DNA of 64,000 nucleotides from Morganella sibonii (GTDB taxonomy: Bacteria > Pseudomonadota > Gammaproteobacteria > Enterobacterales > Enterobacteriaceae): assembly GCF_040560245.1 (NCBI RefSeq), contig NZ_JAKMWP010000001.1. The stretch is one strand, 5' to 3'. The notes beneath the pieces are model-generated. The model was given only the letters and a program-made list of their open reading frames with translations. It searched no databases and was not told the DNA's origin. Shown here one piece after another: positions 43,901-52,285 of this stretch. Position 1 is the first letter of the stretch; every line of letters begins with the position of its first letter. A program made the position numbers and the translations under genes.

Positions 43901-44781
43901 GTCAGTTACATGCAACGAATCAGGATGTTGAAAAAAATACCCAGAGCATTAAATCGAATACGGATAAGTTAGCCGTTCATGAAAGCAGTATTACTCAGAA
44001 TACAAATGATATTCAGGCAAATACAAATAAACTGGCTGAGCATGACGCAGCAATTACAAAAAACACGAATGATATTAAGGAAAATACTAACCGTCTGAAT
44101 AATCACGACAAAGATATTGCACAGAATAAGCAGGATATCAAAACGAACACTGAAACGCTGAACAGGCATGATGTCATTATCAGCAAAAATACCAGTGATA
44201 TTGAAAAAAACACCAGCACGATTGAAAAGCAGGGGGGAGATATTGCACGGCTTTCCTCTGAGATGGGAAATGCCGGTGTGGTAAAAATCAGTAATGATGG
44301 CAAACAGGTCGAATTAAGTGATAAAGCCAAAACAGCAACCTCATTTAATATCGGCAATAAGCGGGTATCAGGTGTCGCTGATGCGAAAAATGATAATGAT
44401 GCGATCAATTACGCTCAGATGAAACGCAGTAATGAAACTACGCTGAAATCTGCAAATACCTATACAGACAAAAGAATTAGTCAGTTAGGTGAATACACGA
44501 CCAACGGACTTAACCGGCTGAATGACAGAGTGGATGACCTGGATAACAAAGTGAACAAAGGTTTTGCGACCAATGCCGCTTTATCCGGACTCTTCCAGCC
44601 GTACGGGGTCGGAAAGATGAACCTGACTGCCGGTGTCGGTGGTTATAAGGATGAGTCTGCTGTCGCTGTCGGGGTGGGTTATCGCTTCAATGACAGTGTG
44701 GCTGTGAAAGGCGGGGTGGCGACATCCGCCGGTAACGGTTCATCCACGATGTATAACGCATCGGTTAACTTCGAATGGTAA
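40978..44781 (+). CDS. YadA-type trimeric autotransporter adhesin
   Basis: This 1267-residue protein is a surface adhesin of the trimeric autotransporter class. A long basic N-terminus precedes a hydrophobic export segment (IAIVTFFSSLPMLSFAVA, about residues 34-51). Residues about 95-235 form a YadA-like head with left-handed roll repeats (GSTALGATAIANN, GVALGKNAIST, GVAIGNDSKV, AIALGDGSQA). A neck, KLTNISAGSSDNDAVNFKQL, follows. The stalk alternates repeated beta/neck modules with heptad coiled coils of the form DIAGNKADITKNTT. The last 60-70 residues are the membrane anchor, LFQPYGVGKMNLTAGVGGY to a final W. The codon and base composition are more AT-rich than flanking genes, suggesting transfer. 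Confidence 0.95.
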   Translation: MSTLHMDKYINSSGILTSARKGFKLKEPSLIKIAIVTFFSSLPMLSFAVASDLTIDVDKAEYKIRVYDKELYKTYFSGSVWHSDGDNLIFPELMAIGFQAKLASSPTDTAKDTVGGSMVIGTKAEVYGFGSTGIGSGTYAKDGSTALGATAIANNFSTSIGRFAVAENNGVALGKNAISTTAAKGGVAIGNDSKVTAERAIALGDGSQATTANEVSFGNELLKRKLTNISAGSSDNDAVNFKQLSATNEIVAKNTGDIAGHTTAITTINNSLTEGTLGLVQLSADGKKIVLSDKVKDATVFEFGGKKLSGISNAALAADSTEAVNGSQLFATNEQVKANTDGITQHTADIAKNTTDIAGNKADITKNTADIAGNKTAITQNTTDITKNTSDIAGNTAAINQNTTDITGNKTAITQNTTNITKNTSDIAGNKADITKNTTDIAKNTGDITTINNNLAAGTLGLVQLSADGKKIVLSDKVKDATVFEFGGKKLSGVSNAALAADSTEAVNGSQLFATNEQVKANTDGISQNTANIAGNKADIAKNTTDIAGNKTAITQNTTDITKNTSDIAGNTAAINQNTTDITGNKTAITQNTTNITKNTSDIAGNTAAITQNTTDIAGNKTVITQNTADIAGNKVDITKNTTDIAKNTGDITTINNNLAAGTLGLVQLSADGKKVVLSDKAKDTTEFEFGGKKLSGVSNAVLAADSTEAVNGSQLFATNEQVKANTDGITQHTADIAKNTTNIAGNKADITQHTADIAGNKADITQHTADIAGNKADITKNTTDIAGNKADITKNTTDIAGNKVDITKNTTDIAKNTGDITTINNNLAAGTLGLVQLSADGKKVVLSDKAKDATVFEFGGKKLSGVSNAALAADSTEAVNGSQLFATNKQVTDNTSAIAQNTTDITKNTNEISAISKNLDSGSLGLVQLNADGKRIVLSDKADGARVFDFNNRTLSGVSAGRVAADSSEAVNGSQLHATNQDVEKNTQSIKSNTDKLAVHESSITQNTNDIQANTNKLAEHDAAITKNTNDIKENTNRLNNHDKDIAQNKQDIKTNTETLNRHDVIISKNTSDIEKNTSTIEKQGGDIARLSSEMGNAGVVKISNDGKQVELSDKAKTATSFNIGNKRVSGVADAKNDNDAINYAQMKRSNETTLKSANTYTDKRISQLGEYTTNGLNRLNDRVDDLDNKVNKGFATNAALSGLFQPYGVGKMNLTAGVGGYKDESAVAVGVGYRFNDSVAVKGGVATSAGNGSSTMYNASVNFEW
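41800..44016 (+). repeat. Repeated stalk modules of the adhesin
   Basis: A module beginning GTLGLVQLSADGKK and ending STEAVNGSQLFATN starts at residues 275, 458, 662 and 831, with a diverged fifth copy at 923 and a remnant near 1100. Between the copies are runs of heptads built on D-I-A-G-N-K/T-A and D-I-T-K-N-T-T/S. DNA identity between modules is high, so copy number may vary between strains. Confidence 0.88.
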
Positions 44782-44800
44782 TTACCTGCAGATAAATAAA

Positions 44801-44836
44801 GAGGGGGATTATGTTTTCATAATCCCCCTCTTTTTT
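44801..44836 (+). terminator. Terminator of the adhesin gene
   Basis: GAGGGGGATTATG pairs perfectly with CATAATCCCCCTC around TTTT and is followed by six T residues, a very strong intrinsic terminator 19 bases after the stop codon. Confidence 0.95.
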
Positions 44837-44980
44837 GTACCCCGTCACTGTTATAGAAAAACTGTTTTATTTTCCGGCAATTTTTATCGTTTACATCAAA
44901 AAATTGTTATTTTGTGCGCTTTATAGTGAGGCCAGGTGATACAGACCCACGGATTTTTAAGTACCTAAAAGGAGTTAGTT

Positions 44981-46321
44981 ATGGATTTTGTTATCCAGCT
45001 TGTCGTGGTATTGATCTGTTTATTTTACGGGGCGCGGAAAGGGGGCATTGCCCTGGGGTTACTGGGCGGTATTGGCCTGGTACTGCTGGTTTTTGTTTTC
45101 CATCTGAAGCCGGGAAAACCGCCGGTGGATGTTATGCTGGTGATTATTGCGGTCGTGGCGGCATCAGCGACCCTGCAGGCATCCGGAGGACTGGATGTGA
45201 TGCTGCAGATAGCAGAGCGTCTGCTGCGGCGTAACCCGAAATATGTCTCGATAGTGGCACCGTTTGTAACCTGTCTGCTGACTATCCTGTGCGGTACAGG
45301 GCATGTCGTCTATACCATCTTACCTATCATTTATGATGTTGCGATTAAAAATAATATCCGTCCTGAAAGGCCGATGGCGGCCAGTACAATAGGCTCCCAG
45401 ATGGGGATAATTGCCAGCCCGGTGTCTGTTGCGGTGGTCTCCCTGGTCGCGATGCTGGGGGATGTGACTTTAAACGGCAAGCACCTGGGATTTGTTGACC
45501 TGCTGGCGATCACCATTCCGTCCACCCTGATCGGGATACTGTGTATCGGGATATTCAGCTGGTACCGCGGAAAAGATCTGGATAAGGATACTGAGTTTCA
45601 GTCGTTTATCTCAAAACCGGAAAACCGCGAATATGTCTACGGCGATACAGCCACGCTGCTTAATAAAAAATTACCCGCCAGTAACTGGCTGGCGATGTGG
45701 ATTTTTCTGGCTTCGATTGCGGTTGTGGCATCTATGGGAGCATTTCCGTGGCTGCGGCCGGTCTTTGACGGAAAACCGCTGTCGATGGTTTTGGTGATTC
45801 AGATCTTTATGCTGCTGGCCGGCGCGCTGATTATCATCTTTACGGATACCAAACCTGCATCCATTTCGAAAAATGAAGTGTTCCGCTCGGGTATGATTGC
45901 GATAGTGGCGGTTTACGGTATCGCATGGATGGCGGAAACGATGTTCGGTGCTCACCTTGAGCAGATTGAGAGTGTGCTGGGATCACTGGTCAAAGAGTAT
46001 CCGTGGGCTTATGCCGTGGTTCTGCTGCTGGTGTCCAAATTTGTCAACTCTCAGGCCGCCGCTCTGGCGGCAGTGGTTCCGCTGGCGCTGGCTATCGGGG
46101 TGAATCCGGCTTATATCGTGGCATCGGCACCGGCCTGTTACGGGTATTACATTCTGCCGACCTATCCGAGTGATCTGGCTGCGATCCAGTTTGACCGTTC
46201 AGGTACCACCAAAATCGGCCGTTTTGTGATTAACCACAGCTTTATTGCACCGGGACTGATTGGGGTCGGGGTTTCCTGCGTATTTGGCTGGGTTTTTTCC
46301 GCCATGTACGGTTTTCTCTGA
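44981..46321 (+). CDS. dcuB: Anaerobic C4-dicarboxylate transporter DcuB
   Basis: DcuB exchanges external fumarate for internal succinate during fumarate respiration. The 446-residue protein equals E. coli DcuB in length and is nearly identical over long stretches, for example LICLFYGARKGGIALGLLGG, CGTGHVVYTILPIIYDVAIK and ASAPACYGYYILPTYPSDL. It has 10-12 hydrophobic segments. The ATG follows AAGGAGTTAGTT. It stands alone, without fumB, its E. coli neighbour. It completes the fumarate-respiration set formed with frdABC at the left end. Confidence 0.98.
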   Translation: MDFVIQLVVVLICLFYGARKGGIALGLLGGIGLVLLVFVFHLKPGKPPVDVMLVIIAVVAASATLQASGGLDVMLQIAERLLRRNPKYVSIVAPFVTCLLTILCGTGHVVYTILPIIYDVAIKNNIRPERPMAASTIGSQMGIIASPVSVAVVSLVAMLGDVTLNGKHLGFVDLLAITIPSTLIGILCIGIFSWYRGKDLDKDTEFQSFISKPENREYVYGDTATLLNKKLPASNWLAMWIFLASIAVVASMGAFPWLRPVFDGKPLSMVLVIQIFMLLAGALIIIFTDTKPASISKNEVFRSGMIAIVAVYGIAWMAETMFGAHLEQIESVLGSLVKEYPWAYAVVLLLVSKFVNSQAAALAAVVPLALAIGVNPAYIVASAPACYGYYILPTYPSDLAAIQFDRSGTTKIGRFVINHSFIAPGLIGVGVSCVFGWVFSAMYGFL

Positions 46322-46340
46322 TATTACCGGACAGTACAGC

Positions 46341-46366
46341 GATAACGGGCAATTTTGCCCGTTATC
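46341..46366. terminator. Hairpin between convergent dcuB and chemoreceptor gene
   Basis: GATAACGGGC and GCCCGTTATC form a perfect 10-bp stem around AATTTT. It lies 19 bases after dcuB and 19 bases after the end of the convergent gene, but lacks a clear T-run. Confidence 0.6.
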
Positions 46367-46385
46367 TGCCGTATCCTGATTATGA

Positions 46386-47945
46386 TCAGGAAGCAGGGCT
46401 GCCGGTCAGCTGAAAGACGCCGACCATTTCATTCAGTGTGCCTGCCTGCTCATTCAGAGAGGACGCCGCAGCAACAGATTGTTCCACCAGCGTGGCATTC
46501 TGCTGGGTGGCGGAATCAATCAGTCCGATAGCGCTGTTTATCTGAGTGATGCCGTCAGTCTGCTCATGGCTGGCATGGCCGATTTCATGCAGTAAATCAT
46601 CCATCTGGCTGACATTGCTGATAATACCGCGCAGTGATTCAGCGGCTTCCTCCACCAGCTGTAACCCCTCGCGGGTCTGACCGGCAGAGTTTTCAATCAG
46701 TGTACGGATCTCACTGGCAGAATCGGCACTGCGCTGTGCCAGCAGACGGACTTCACCGGCGACCACGGCAAAACCGCGCCCGTGCTCTCCGGCTCTGGCC
46801 GCTTCCACGGCGGCATTCAGTGCCAGAATGTTAGTCTGGAATGCGATTGAGTCAATCAGATTGATAATATCTGACATCCGGGTGGCTGTGGTGTTGATAG
46901 TGCGGATCTTATCAGTCACCTGCTCCATCATGTCACCATTATGTTTTACCACCCCGGCAGTATCTGCCGACAGCGTGGTTGCTTTGAGGGTGTTCGCCGC
47001 CGTATTTTTCACTGTCGCAGTGATCTGCTCCATTGAGGCGGCGGTTTCTTCCACTGACGCGGCCTGTTCTTCTGTACGGGCAGCCAGGTTCTGGTTACCG
47101 GCAACAATCTGTTCTGCTGTGGCAGACAGGCTTACCGCGCCGTTTTTCACCTCTGTCACGATATCCTGCAAATGCACCTGCATTTCGGCCAGCGCATTAA
47201 GCAGTACCCCGGTTTCATCATGATGCGTGATATTTATCTTCTGTGTCAGATCACCCTGTGCAATGGCGCGGGCAATGCTGACGGCTTTATCCAGCGGACG
47301 GGTAATACTGAGTACAATAATCCGTGCCAGTACGGCACTGACGATAGCACTGATGATGGTCAGGGTGATGAGCAGGAGGCGGTTGGTTTCAAAATTACTT
47401 TCCACCTGATGTCCCGCTTCTTTCATATGCTCATCCTGGATGGCGATCAATTTCATCACATTGTCGCGGTAAGCACGCTGAATACCGGAAGTGGTATTCA
47501 CCATCTCATTGATTGCAGAGGCTTCATCACCATTTTGAGAAAACTGTACCATGCGGCGCTGTGAGGTGAGGTACTGCTGACGGACAGAACGGATCTCTTT
47601 CAGGATCGTCTGAGACGCATCATCTGTCAGCGTTTCATTAAATTCATCCAGAATGAGGGTGATTTTTTTGCTGGTTTCAGAGGCACCGGCGGCCATCTGA
47701 CGAAGTTGCGGATTTTTGTCGTCCAGCAGAAGGAGCTGTTGAATACCGACAAAATCATGAAAATAATCAATCAGTAAGTTTGCTTTGACTGTAACGGGAT
47801 AATCGTTGTCAAGGATATCGCGGATACCGTCATCGGCTTTGTTCAGACTGATAACAGACAGTGTGGCGCTGATAATCATCAGCAGAATAGAAAAGCTAAA
47901 AGCCATGAAGAGTTTCGTACTGATTTTAATGCTACGCAGAAACAT
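46386..47945 (-). CDS. Methyl-accepting chemotaxis protein
   Basis: This 519-residue chemoreceptor has one N-terminal membrane segment (LFMAFSFSILLMIISATLSV) and a periplasmic four-helix-bundle ligand domain of about 150 residues. A second membrane segment lies near 190-210, then a HAMP domain (ITRPLDKAVSIARAIAQGDL) and a cytoplasmic signalling hairpin with the tip FQTNILALNAAVEAARAGEH. The C-terminus (VFQLTGSPAS) lacks the NWETF tether used by major receptors for CheR and CheB. The second of two adjacent ATG codons is chosen because of GGAGG spacing; 47948 is possible. Ligand unknown. Confidence 0.93.
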   Translation of the reverse strand: MFLRSIKISTKLFMAFSFSILLMIISATLSVISLNKADDGIRDILDNDYPVTVKANLLIDYFHDFVGIQQLLLLDDKNPQLRQMAAGASETSKKITLILDEFNETLTDDASQTILKEIRSVRQQYLTSQRRMVQFSQNGDEASAINEMVNTTSGIQRAYRDNVMKLIAIQDEHMKEAGHQVESNFETNRLLLITLTIISAIVSAVLARIIVLSITRPLDKAVSIARAIAQGDLTQKINITHHDETGVLLNALAEMQVHLQDIVTEVKNGAVSLSATAEQIVAGNQNLAARTEEQAASVEETAASMEQITATVKNTAANTLKATTLSADTAGVVKHNGDMMEQVTDKIRTINTTATRMSDIINLIDSIAFQTNILALNAAVEAARAGEHGRGFAVVAGEVRLLAQRSADSASEIRTLIENSAGQTREGLQLVEEAAESLRGIISNVSQMDDLLHEIGHASHEQTDGITQINSAIGLIDSATQQNATLVEQSVAAASSLNEQAGTLNEMVGVFQLTGSPAS

Positions 47946-48403
47946 CATTCCTCCGGATACTCAGTAAATGACTGGTTATCGGAAATGATATGGAAAACTT
48001 TATCAATAAATGAAATTAATTTATTGGTATTGAATGATAACAGCATAAATAACAGTAGGTTATTATAATTTTTTCTGCCTTAGTATTCTTTAATCATGAT
48101 TCTTACGGTGCTTAAGACCTTTATTTTGTGTGTTATTGATGTTTTGTGCTGATTTTTTGTTTGATGAAGACATAAAAAGTGAGTGAAAAACGTATGGGTT
48201 TCTCATTTTTTCTCTGTCATAAATCATAGGATATTTTGCTGAAAAATAAGAATTATTTTCTTTTTTATGTCACCACAGAGAATTAATGTACTCCCGCCAC
48301 GGAAAATAACATGAATATTATGCTGCCTATTTACGGGTTGATTTTATAATCAGATTGTAATGTACTGTTCAGTACATTTTAAAAATCAACCAGAGAGGCC
48401 AGA
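47946..48403. other. AT-rich gap before the amidohydrolase gene
   Basis: This 458-base gap separates divergent genes and holds no credible reading frame. Its only clear structure is the 20-base palindrome at 48359-48378. Promoter elements for the chemoreceptor could not be assigned with confidence. Confidence 0.5.
48359..48378. promoter_or_regulatory. 20-base operator-like palindrome
   Basis: AATGTACTG and CAGTACATT form perfect 9-bp arms around TT, 25 bases before the amidohydrolase ATG. Its position over the promoter or leader suggests a repressor site. The regulator is unknown and no regulator gene lies beside it. Confidence 0.6.
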
Positions 48404-49876
48404 ATGGAAAATAATAAAAAAATTATTCGTGGCGGCACAATCATCACTATGGATGAGGCCACCGGCGATATTATCAACGGCGCGATACTGATCGAGGGCA
48501 ACCGGATCAGCGCAATCAGCGCTGATATAGAGGCATTTGATCATTATACCGATGCGCAGGTCATTGATGCCCAAGGGGCTATTGTTACTCCCGGTATGAT
48601 CGATGCTCACCGCCATAACTGGATGGCACTGTTCCGCGGTGTTTCTGCGGAAGAGTCGTTACCGGCATTTCTTATCAATACGTTCCATGCATTCGGCGCA
48701 ATGATGACAGCAGATAACATGTATGCCGCTGTCCTGAACGGTAACATCAGCGCCCTGAATGCCGGTACAACCACCGTTTATGAGGTGAATGACTGTGTCA
48801 ATTCACCGGAACATGCCGCCAATGCGGTTGCCGCAATGAAAGCCAGCGGTATCCGTGGCGTCTACGGTTACGGTATGCAGGTGTATGATTTTAAACCTGC
48901 CGGATTTGCGTCCATGGATGAACGGCGTGATTGTGCCCGCGAGATTTCAGAAACCCTGTTCCGCGATCAGGATCGTCTGTCTGCCGGTATGCTGATTTCC
49001 GATCCCGGTACGGTACCGTTTGCCGAATCGGCAAAACAAATCCGTCTGGCGGATAAACTCGGCCTGAAGCACGCTTCCCATACAGGTGCAGCCAAAACCT
49101 CAGTTCTGCTGCGCGGCCTGCGTGAACTGGACGATCACGGCTTATTACTGCCGGGGCATATCCACGCTCACAGTAACGGGCTGACCGGCGAAGACTGGAA
49201 ACTGATCGCCAAAAGCGGCGGTCATGTGGCCAGCACACCGTCCAGTGAGTTGCAGATGGGGATGGGTTTTCTGCCTTATCAGCCGTGTGCGGAGTTTGGT
49301 ATTCCGTTTGCGCTGGGTACGGATTTCATCGGTGTGACAACGGATGACCTGTTCACTCAGATGAATATGGCACTGCAAATCGAGCGGGCACTGGCGAATG
49401 AGAAAGTACACCAGCGCGATACCATGCCGTTTGAAATTACCCCGACAATCCGTGAAGCCCTGCACTGGGCAACGCTTGGTGCGGCACAGGTACTGGGACT
49501 GGAAAACGAGATTGGTTCCCTGGTTGCCGGGAAAAAAGCAGACATTATTATTATCCGCCACCGGGATGGCTTTGTGGCACCGGTGCATGCAGCAGGCAGC
49601 GTGGTACAGATGACGCATGCCGGTGATGTTGATACCGTGCTGGCCGATGGTGTGATCCGCAAACAAAACGGTGTCTTAACCGGATTTGATCTTCATGAGG
49701 TGACCCGCTTATCCCATAACGCCCTGGCTGAGCTGGAAACCGGTATCCGTGACCGGAAAATCCTGAATGCACAGGAAGTGGAAGCCTTCTTCCGTCTGGC
49801 TGAGCGGATGGCATCCTTCCATTTCGCACAGGCTTACAGTGATGAATTTTTTGTACAGGCAATGAAACAGTCCTGA
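48404..49876 (+). CDS. Amidohydrolase (AtzA/TrzA/cytosine deaminase-like)
   Basis: This 490-residue protein belongs to the metal-dependent amidohydrolase superfamily, in the branch of aminohydrolases that act on ring compounds such as S-adenosylhomocysteine, guanine or triazines. Metal ligands are visible: His69 and His71 in IDAHRHNW, a histidine near 226 (KHASHTG), HIHAH at 252-256, and Asp307 in ALGTDFIG. The C-terminal composite domain has VLGLENEIGSLVAGKKADII. The ATG follows CAGAGAGGCCAGA. It is a single gene with its own palindrome upstream and terminator downstream. The substrate cannot be deduced. Confidence 0.88.
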   Translation: MENNKKIIRGGTIITMDEATGDIINGAILIEGNRISAISADIEAFDHYTDAQVIDAQGAIVTPGMIDAHRHNWMALFRGVSAEESLPAFLINTFHAFGAMMTADNMYAAVLNGNISALNAGTTTVYEVNDCVNSPEHAANAVAAMKASGIRGVYGYGMQVYDFKPAGFASMDERRDCAREISETLFRDQDRLSAGMLISDPGTVPFAESAKQIRLADKLGLKHASHTGAAKTSVLLRGLRELDDHGLLLPGHIHAHSNGLTGEDWKLIAKSGGHVASTPSSELQMGMGFLPYQPCAEFGIPFALGTDFIGVTTDDLFTQMNMALQIERALANEKVHQRDTMPFEITPTIREALHWATLGAAQVLGLENEIGSLVAGKKADIIIIRHRDGFVAPVHAAGSVVQMTHAGDVDTVLADGVIRKQNGVLTGFDLHEVTRLSHNALAELETGIRDRKILNAQEVEAFFRLAERMASFHFAQAYSDEFFVQAMKQS

Positions 49877-49928
49877 TACGCAGTACGCTGCGGCGGGCAG
49901 CGGTCTCTCTTAGTGATCCCGCCTTTTC

Positions 49929-49962
49929 GGGGATTCCGGTGTCATACGGAATCCCCTTTTTT
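49929..49962 (+). terminator. Terminator of the amidohydrolase gene
   Basis: GGGGATTCCG and CGGAATCCCC form a 10-bp stem around GTGTCATA, followed by six T residues. Confidence 0.92.
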
Positions 49963-49969
49963 ATGCCTG

Positions 49970-52147
49970 TTACCAGTGAAGCGTCAGTGTGGTGGTTATC
50001 TGACGATCATTGCCCCAACTGCATGCCGCATCGGTAAAGCAGGCGGAGACATAATGCTTATTGAACAGATTATTGATATTCAGCGCGATTTCCGCATCCT
50101 CAAGGGCAGGGAGGTTATCAAGCCGGTAGCTCAGCATCATATCCGCCACGGTATAAGCCGGAACGGTGAAGCTGTTGGCGTCATCCCCTTGTGTTTTACC
50201 GTTATAGCGCACACCGCCGCCAATAGTCAGGCCGCTGAGCGGGGTACTGTCAAAGGTATAATCTGTCCATAATGAAGCGGTGTGTGCCGGTACCATCGCG
50301 GGGTGATGATTGGCATTCTCCTGTTGCTGACGGAAACGGGTATCGGTATAGGCGTATCCGGCAATCAGGTTCCAGTTGTAGGTCAGTGCCGCTTTGGTTT
50401 CCAGCTCAATCCCCCGCGAACGGATTTTCCCGCCCTGAAGACTGAAAAACGGATTCAGAGGATCACGGTGCAGGTTATTGTCCTTGGTCAGCTCATACAC
50501 CGCGAGTGTGGCAGACAGCGCAGCATTATCCGGCAGGTATTTCAGTCCGGCCTCATATTGTTTTCCGCGTGACGGTGACAGCGGTTTTCCGCTGACGGTA
50601 GCCGCAGTGCTCGGCTCAAAGGATTCGCTGTAGCTGAAATACGGGGAGAAACCATAAGGCAGCTGATAGTTCACACCACCGCGCCAGGTAAATTCCCTGT
50701 CTGTCTGGTGATGCGTGCTGTCTGTGCCGCTGAGGTTATCGTGGCTGCGGGATTTACTGGTATTTTCGTCATAGCGGCCGCCGAGGGTGAATGTCCAGTC
50801 ATCCAGGAAAAGCTGATCCTGGGCGTAGATCCCGGTCTGATGATTTTTATTAACAGTACCACTGTCTGCCAGCGGTAATACGGTCAGATTACCGTACTGC
50901 GGGGATCGCAGATCCAGCGGTGCGGCAACGCCCATTTCATTGGTCATCCGGTTGCGCAGCTGTGAGTAATCCACACCAGCCATCAGGGTATTATGCCAGC
51001 CGTGGCCGCCGGTATTGTGAATGACATGGGTATCGGTCACCAGGCCGGACAGACGTTCGTCATTACGGATATGGCTGCGGGCAAGGGAAGAGGAGAGATT
51101 TTGCGGTGATACGCCGTAACAGGCCGCCGGATTGCTGCTGCATAATCCGCTGCCGTAAATAGTCCGCCAGTTAGTGCTGATGTGCTGATAACGCAATCCC
51201 TGATGCAGCGACCAGTTATCATTGAATGTATGATCAAACTGCCAGCCGATCAGCCGCTGCTGCCGCTCAAAGCGGTTATAGCTCGGCTCACCTTCATTAA
51301 AACCAACGGGTAATTTCCCGGTGGCGCCGCCGTCAACCGTCCCCTCACGCGGCAGCCAGCCGTAATAGCCGTTGCGCGGGGCATTCATAGCCTGAGCGGT
51401 AAGCAGCAGGGATGTTGCTTCGTCCGGCTGCCAGAGATAAGAACCCTGCAAGGCATAATACCGTTCCCGCTCCCCCTGTTGCTGCTGATGCTGATCATGC
51501 AGTGTCCCGGTCAGGCGGTACGCCTGCGTTTCCTCATCATTCAGGGCATCGCTGAGATCAAACCCGGTCTGCCACAGATGGTGATTCCCTCCCTGTAAGC
51601 GGATTTCCCGCAGCGGGGTCATCTGCGGGCGTTTGGATGTCATGGTAACGACGCCGCCCGGGTTGGATTGTCCGTAAAGTACCGACGCCGGGCCTTTCAG
51701 CACATCAATCCGCTGCATAAATTCCGGCAGCATCCGGCTCTCCGCATACATATCCCCCTGAACTTTCAGACCATCAAGGTAAATATTCTGGCTGACATTA
51801 TGGAAGCCGCGCATCATCACACTGTCGAAAACGGACGAACTGCCGGACGTACCGGTCACCACGCCGGGGGTATATCCCAGCGCCTGTTTCAGCGTGGCGG
51901 GATTGCGGGCGGTGATTTCCTCCTCACTGATCACGGAAACCGAGGAGGGAACTTTGTTCAGCGGTGTGGCGGTTTTGGTGGCGCTGTCGCTGTGTGTGGC
52001 GCGGTATGTTCCGTTACTGTCCAGCGGGCTGACGGCAGGCGGCGCGGCGGTGACCACGATTTCATCTTCAGCGGCGTGGCAGACACCGGCAACCAGTAAA
52101 GCGGCAAGAGAGAGCTTAAACAGGGAAGTACGGTAATGTGCAGTCAT
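49970..52147 (-). CDS. TonB-dependent siderophore receptor, FhuA/FoxA type
   Basis: This 725-residue outer membrane receptor has a signal peptide (ending VCHAAED) and a TonB-box-like EIVVTA just after it. A plug domain follows (VPSSVSVISEEEI, MRGFHNVSQNIYLDGL, RIDVLKGPASVLYGQSNPGG). A 22-strand barrel ends NNLFNKHYVSACF and a terminal W. The C-terminal cysteine pair region (SACFTDAACSWGNDRQ) is typical of hydroxamate receptors such as FhuA and FoxA. A Fur box lies 15-33 bases upstream of the start. No siderophore transport or synthesis genes are next to it. Ferrioxamine or ferrichrome are the likeliest ligands, by inference. Confidence 0.92.
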   Translation of the reverse strand: MTAHYRTSLFKLSLAALLVAGVCHAAEDEIVVTAAPPAVSPLDSNGTYRATHSDSATKTATPLNKVPSSVSVISEEEITARNPATLKQALGYTPGVVTGTSGSSSVFDSVMMRGFHNVSQNIYLDGLKVQGDMYAESRMLPEFMQRIDVLKGPASVLYGQSNPGGVVTMTSKRPQMTPLREIRLQGGNHHLWQTGFDLSDALNDEETQAYRLTGTLHDQHQQQQGERERYYALQGSYLWQPDEATSLLLTAQAMNAPRNGYYGWLPREGTVDGGATGKLPVGFNEGEPSYNRFERQQRLIGWQFDHTFNDNWSLHQGLRYQHISTNWRTIYGSGLCSSNPAACYGVSPQNLSSSLARSHIRNDERLSGLVTDTHVIHNTGGHGWHNTLMAGVDYSQLRNRMTNEMGVAAPLDLRSPQYGNLTVLPLADSGTVNKNHQTGIYAQDQLFLDDWTFTLGGRYDENTSKSRSHDNLSGTDSTHHQTDREFTWRGGVNYQLPYGFSPYFSYSESFEPSTAATVSGKPLSPSRGKQYEAGLKYLPDNAALSATLAVYELTKDNNLHRDPLNPFFSLQGGKIRSRGIELETKAALTYNWNLIAGYAYTDTRFRQQQENANHHPAMVPAHTASLWTDYTFDSTPLSGLTIGGGVRYNGKTQGDDANSFTVPAYTVADMMLSYRLDNLPALEDAEIALNINNLFNKHYVSACFTDAACSWGNDRQITTTLTLHW

Positions 52148-52161
52148 AAATCAATATCTCA

Positions 52162-52180
52162 TTGAATGATAATTATTACC
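52162..52180 (-). promoter_or_regulatory. Fur box
   Basis: On the minus strand GGTAATAATTATCATTCAA matches the 19-base Fur consensus (GATAATGATAATCATTATC) at about 13 positions, just upstream of the siderophore receptor start. Repression by Fe-Fur under iron sufficiency is the expected control. Confidence 0.75.
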
Positions 52181-52244
52181 GTCATGAATGACATGTGTGC
52201 GGATGACGGCAGTTATAAACAGGGATAAATAGCGATAAATAATG

Positions 52245-52265
52245 AAAAAGGCTGCCGGAGCAGCC
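52245..52265 (-). terminator. Terminator of the MFS gene
   Basis: On the minus strand GGCTGC and GCAGCC pair around TCCG and are followed by TTTTTC. It lies about 20 bases after the MFS stop codon and isolates that gene from the receptor gene. Confidence 0.8.
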
Positions 52266-52285
52266 ATCAGAATGAGTTCAGGTGA

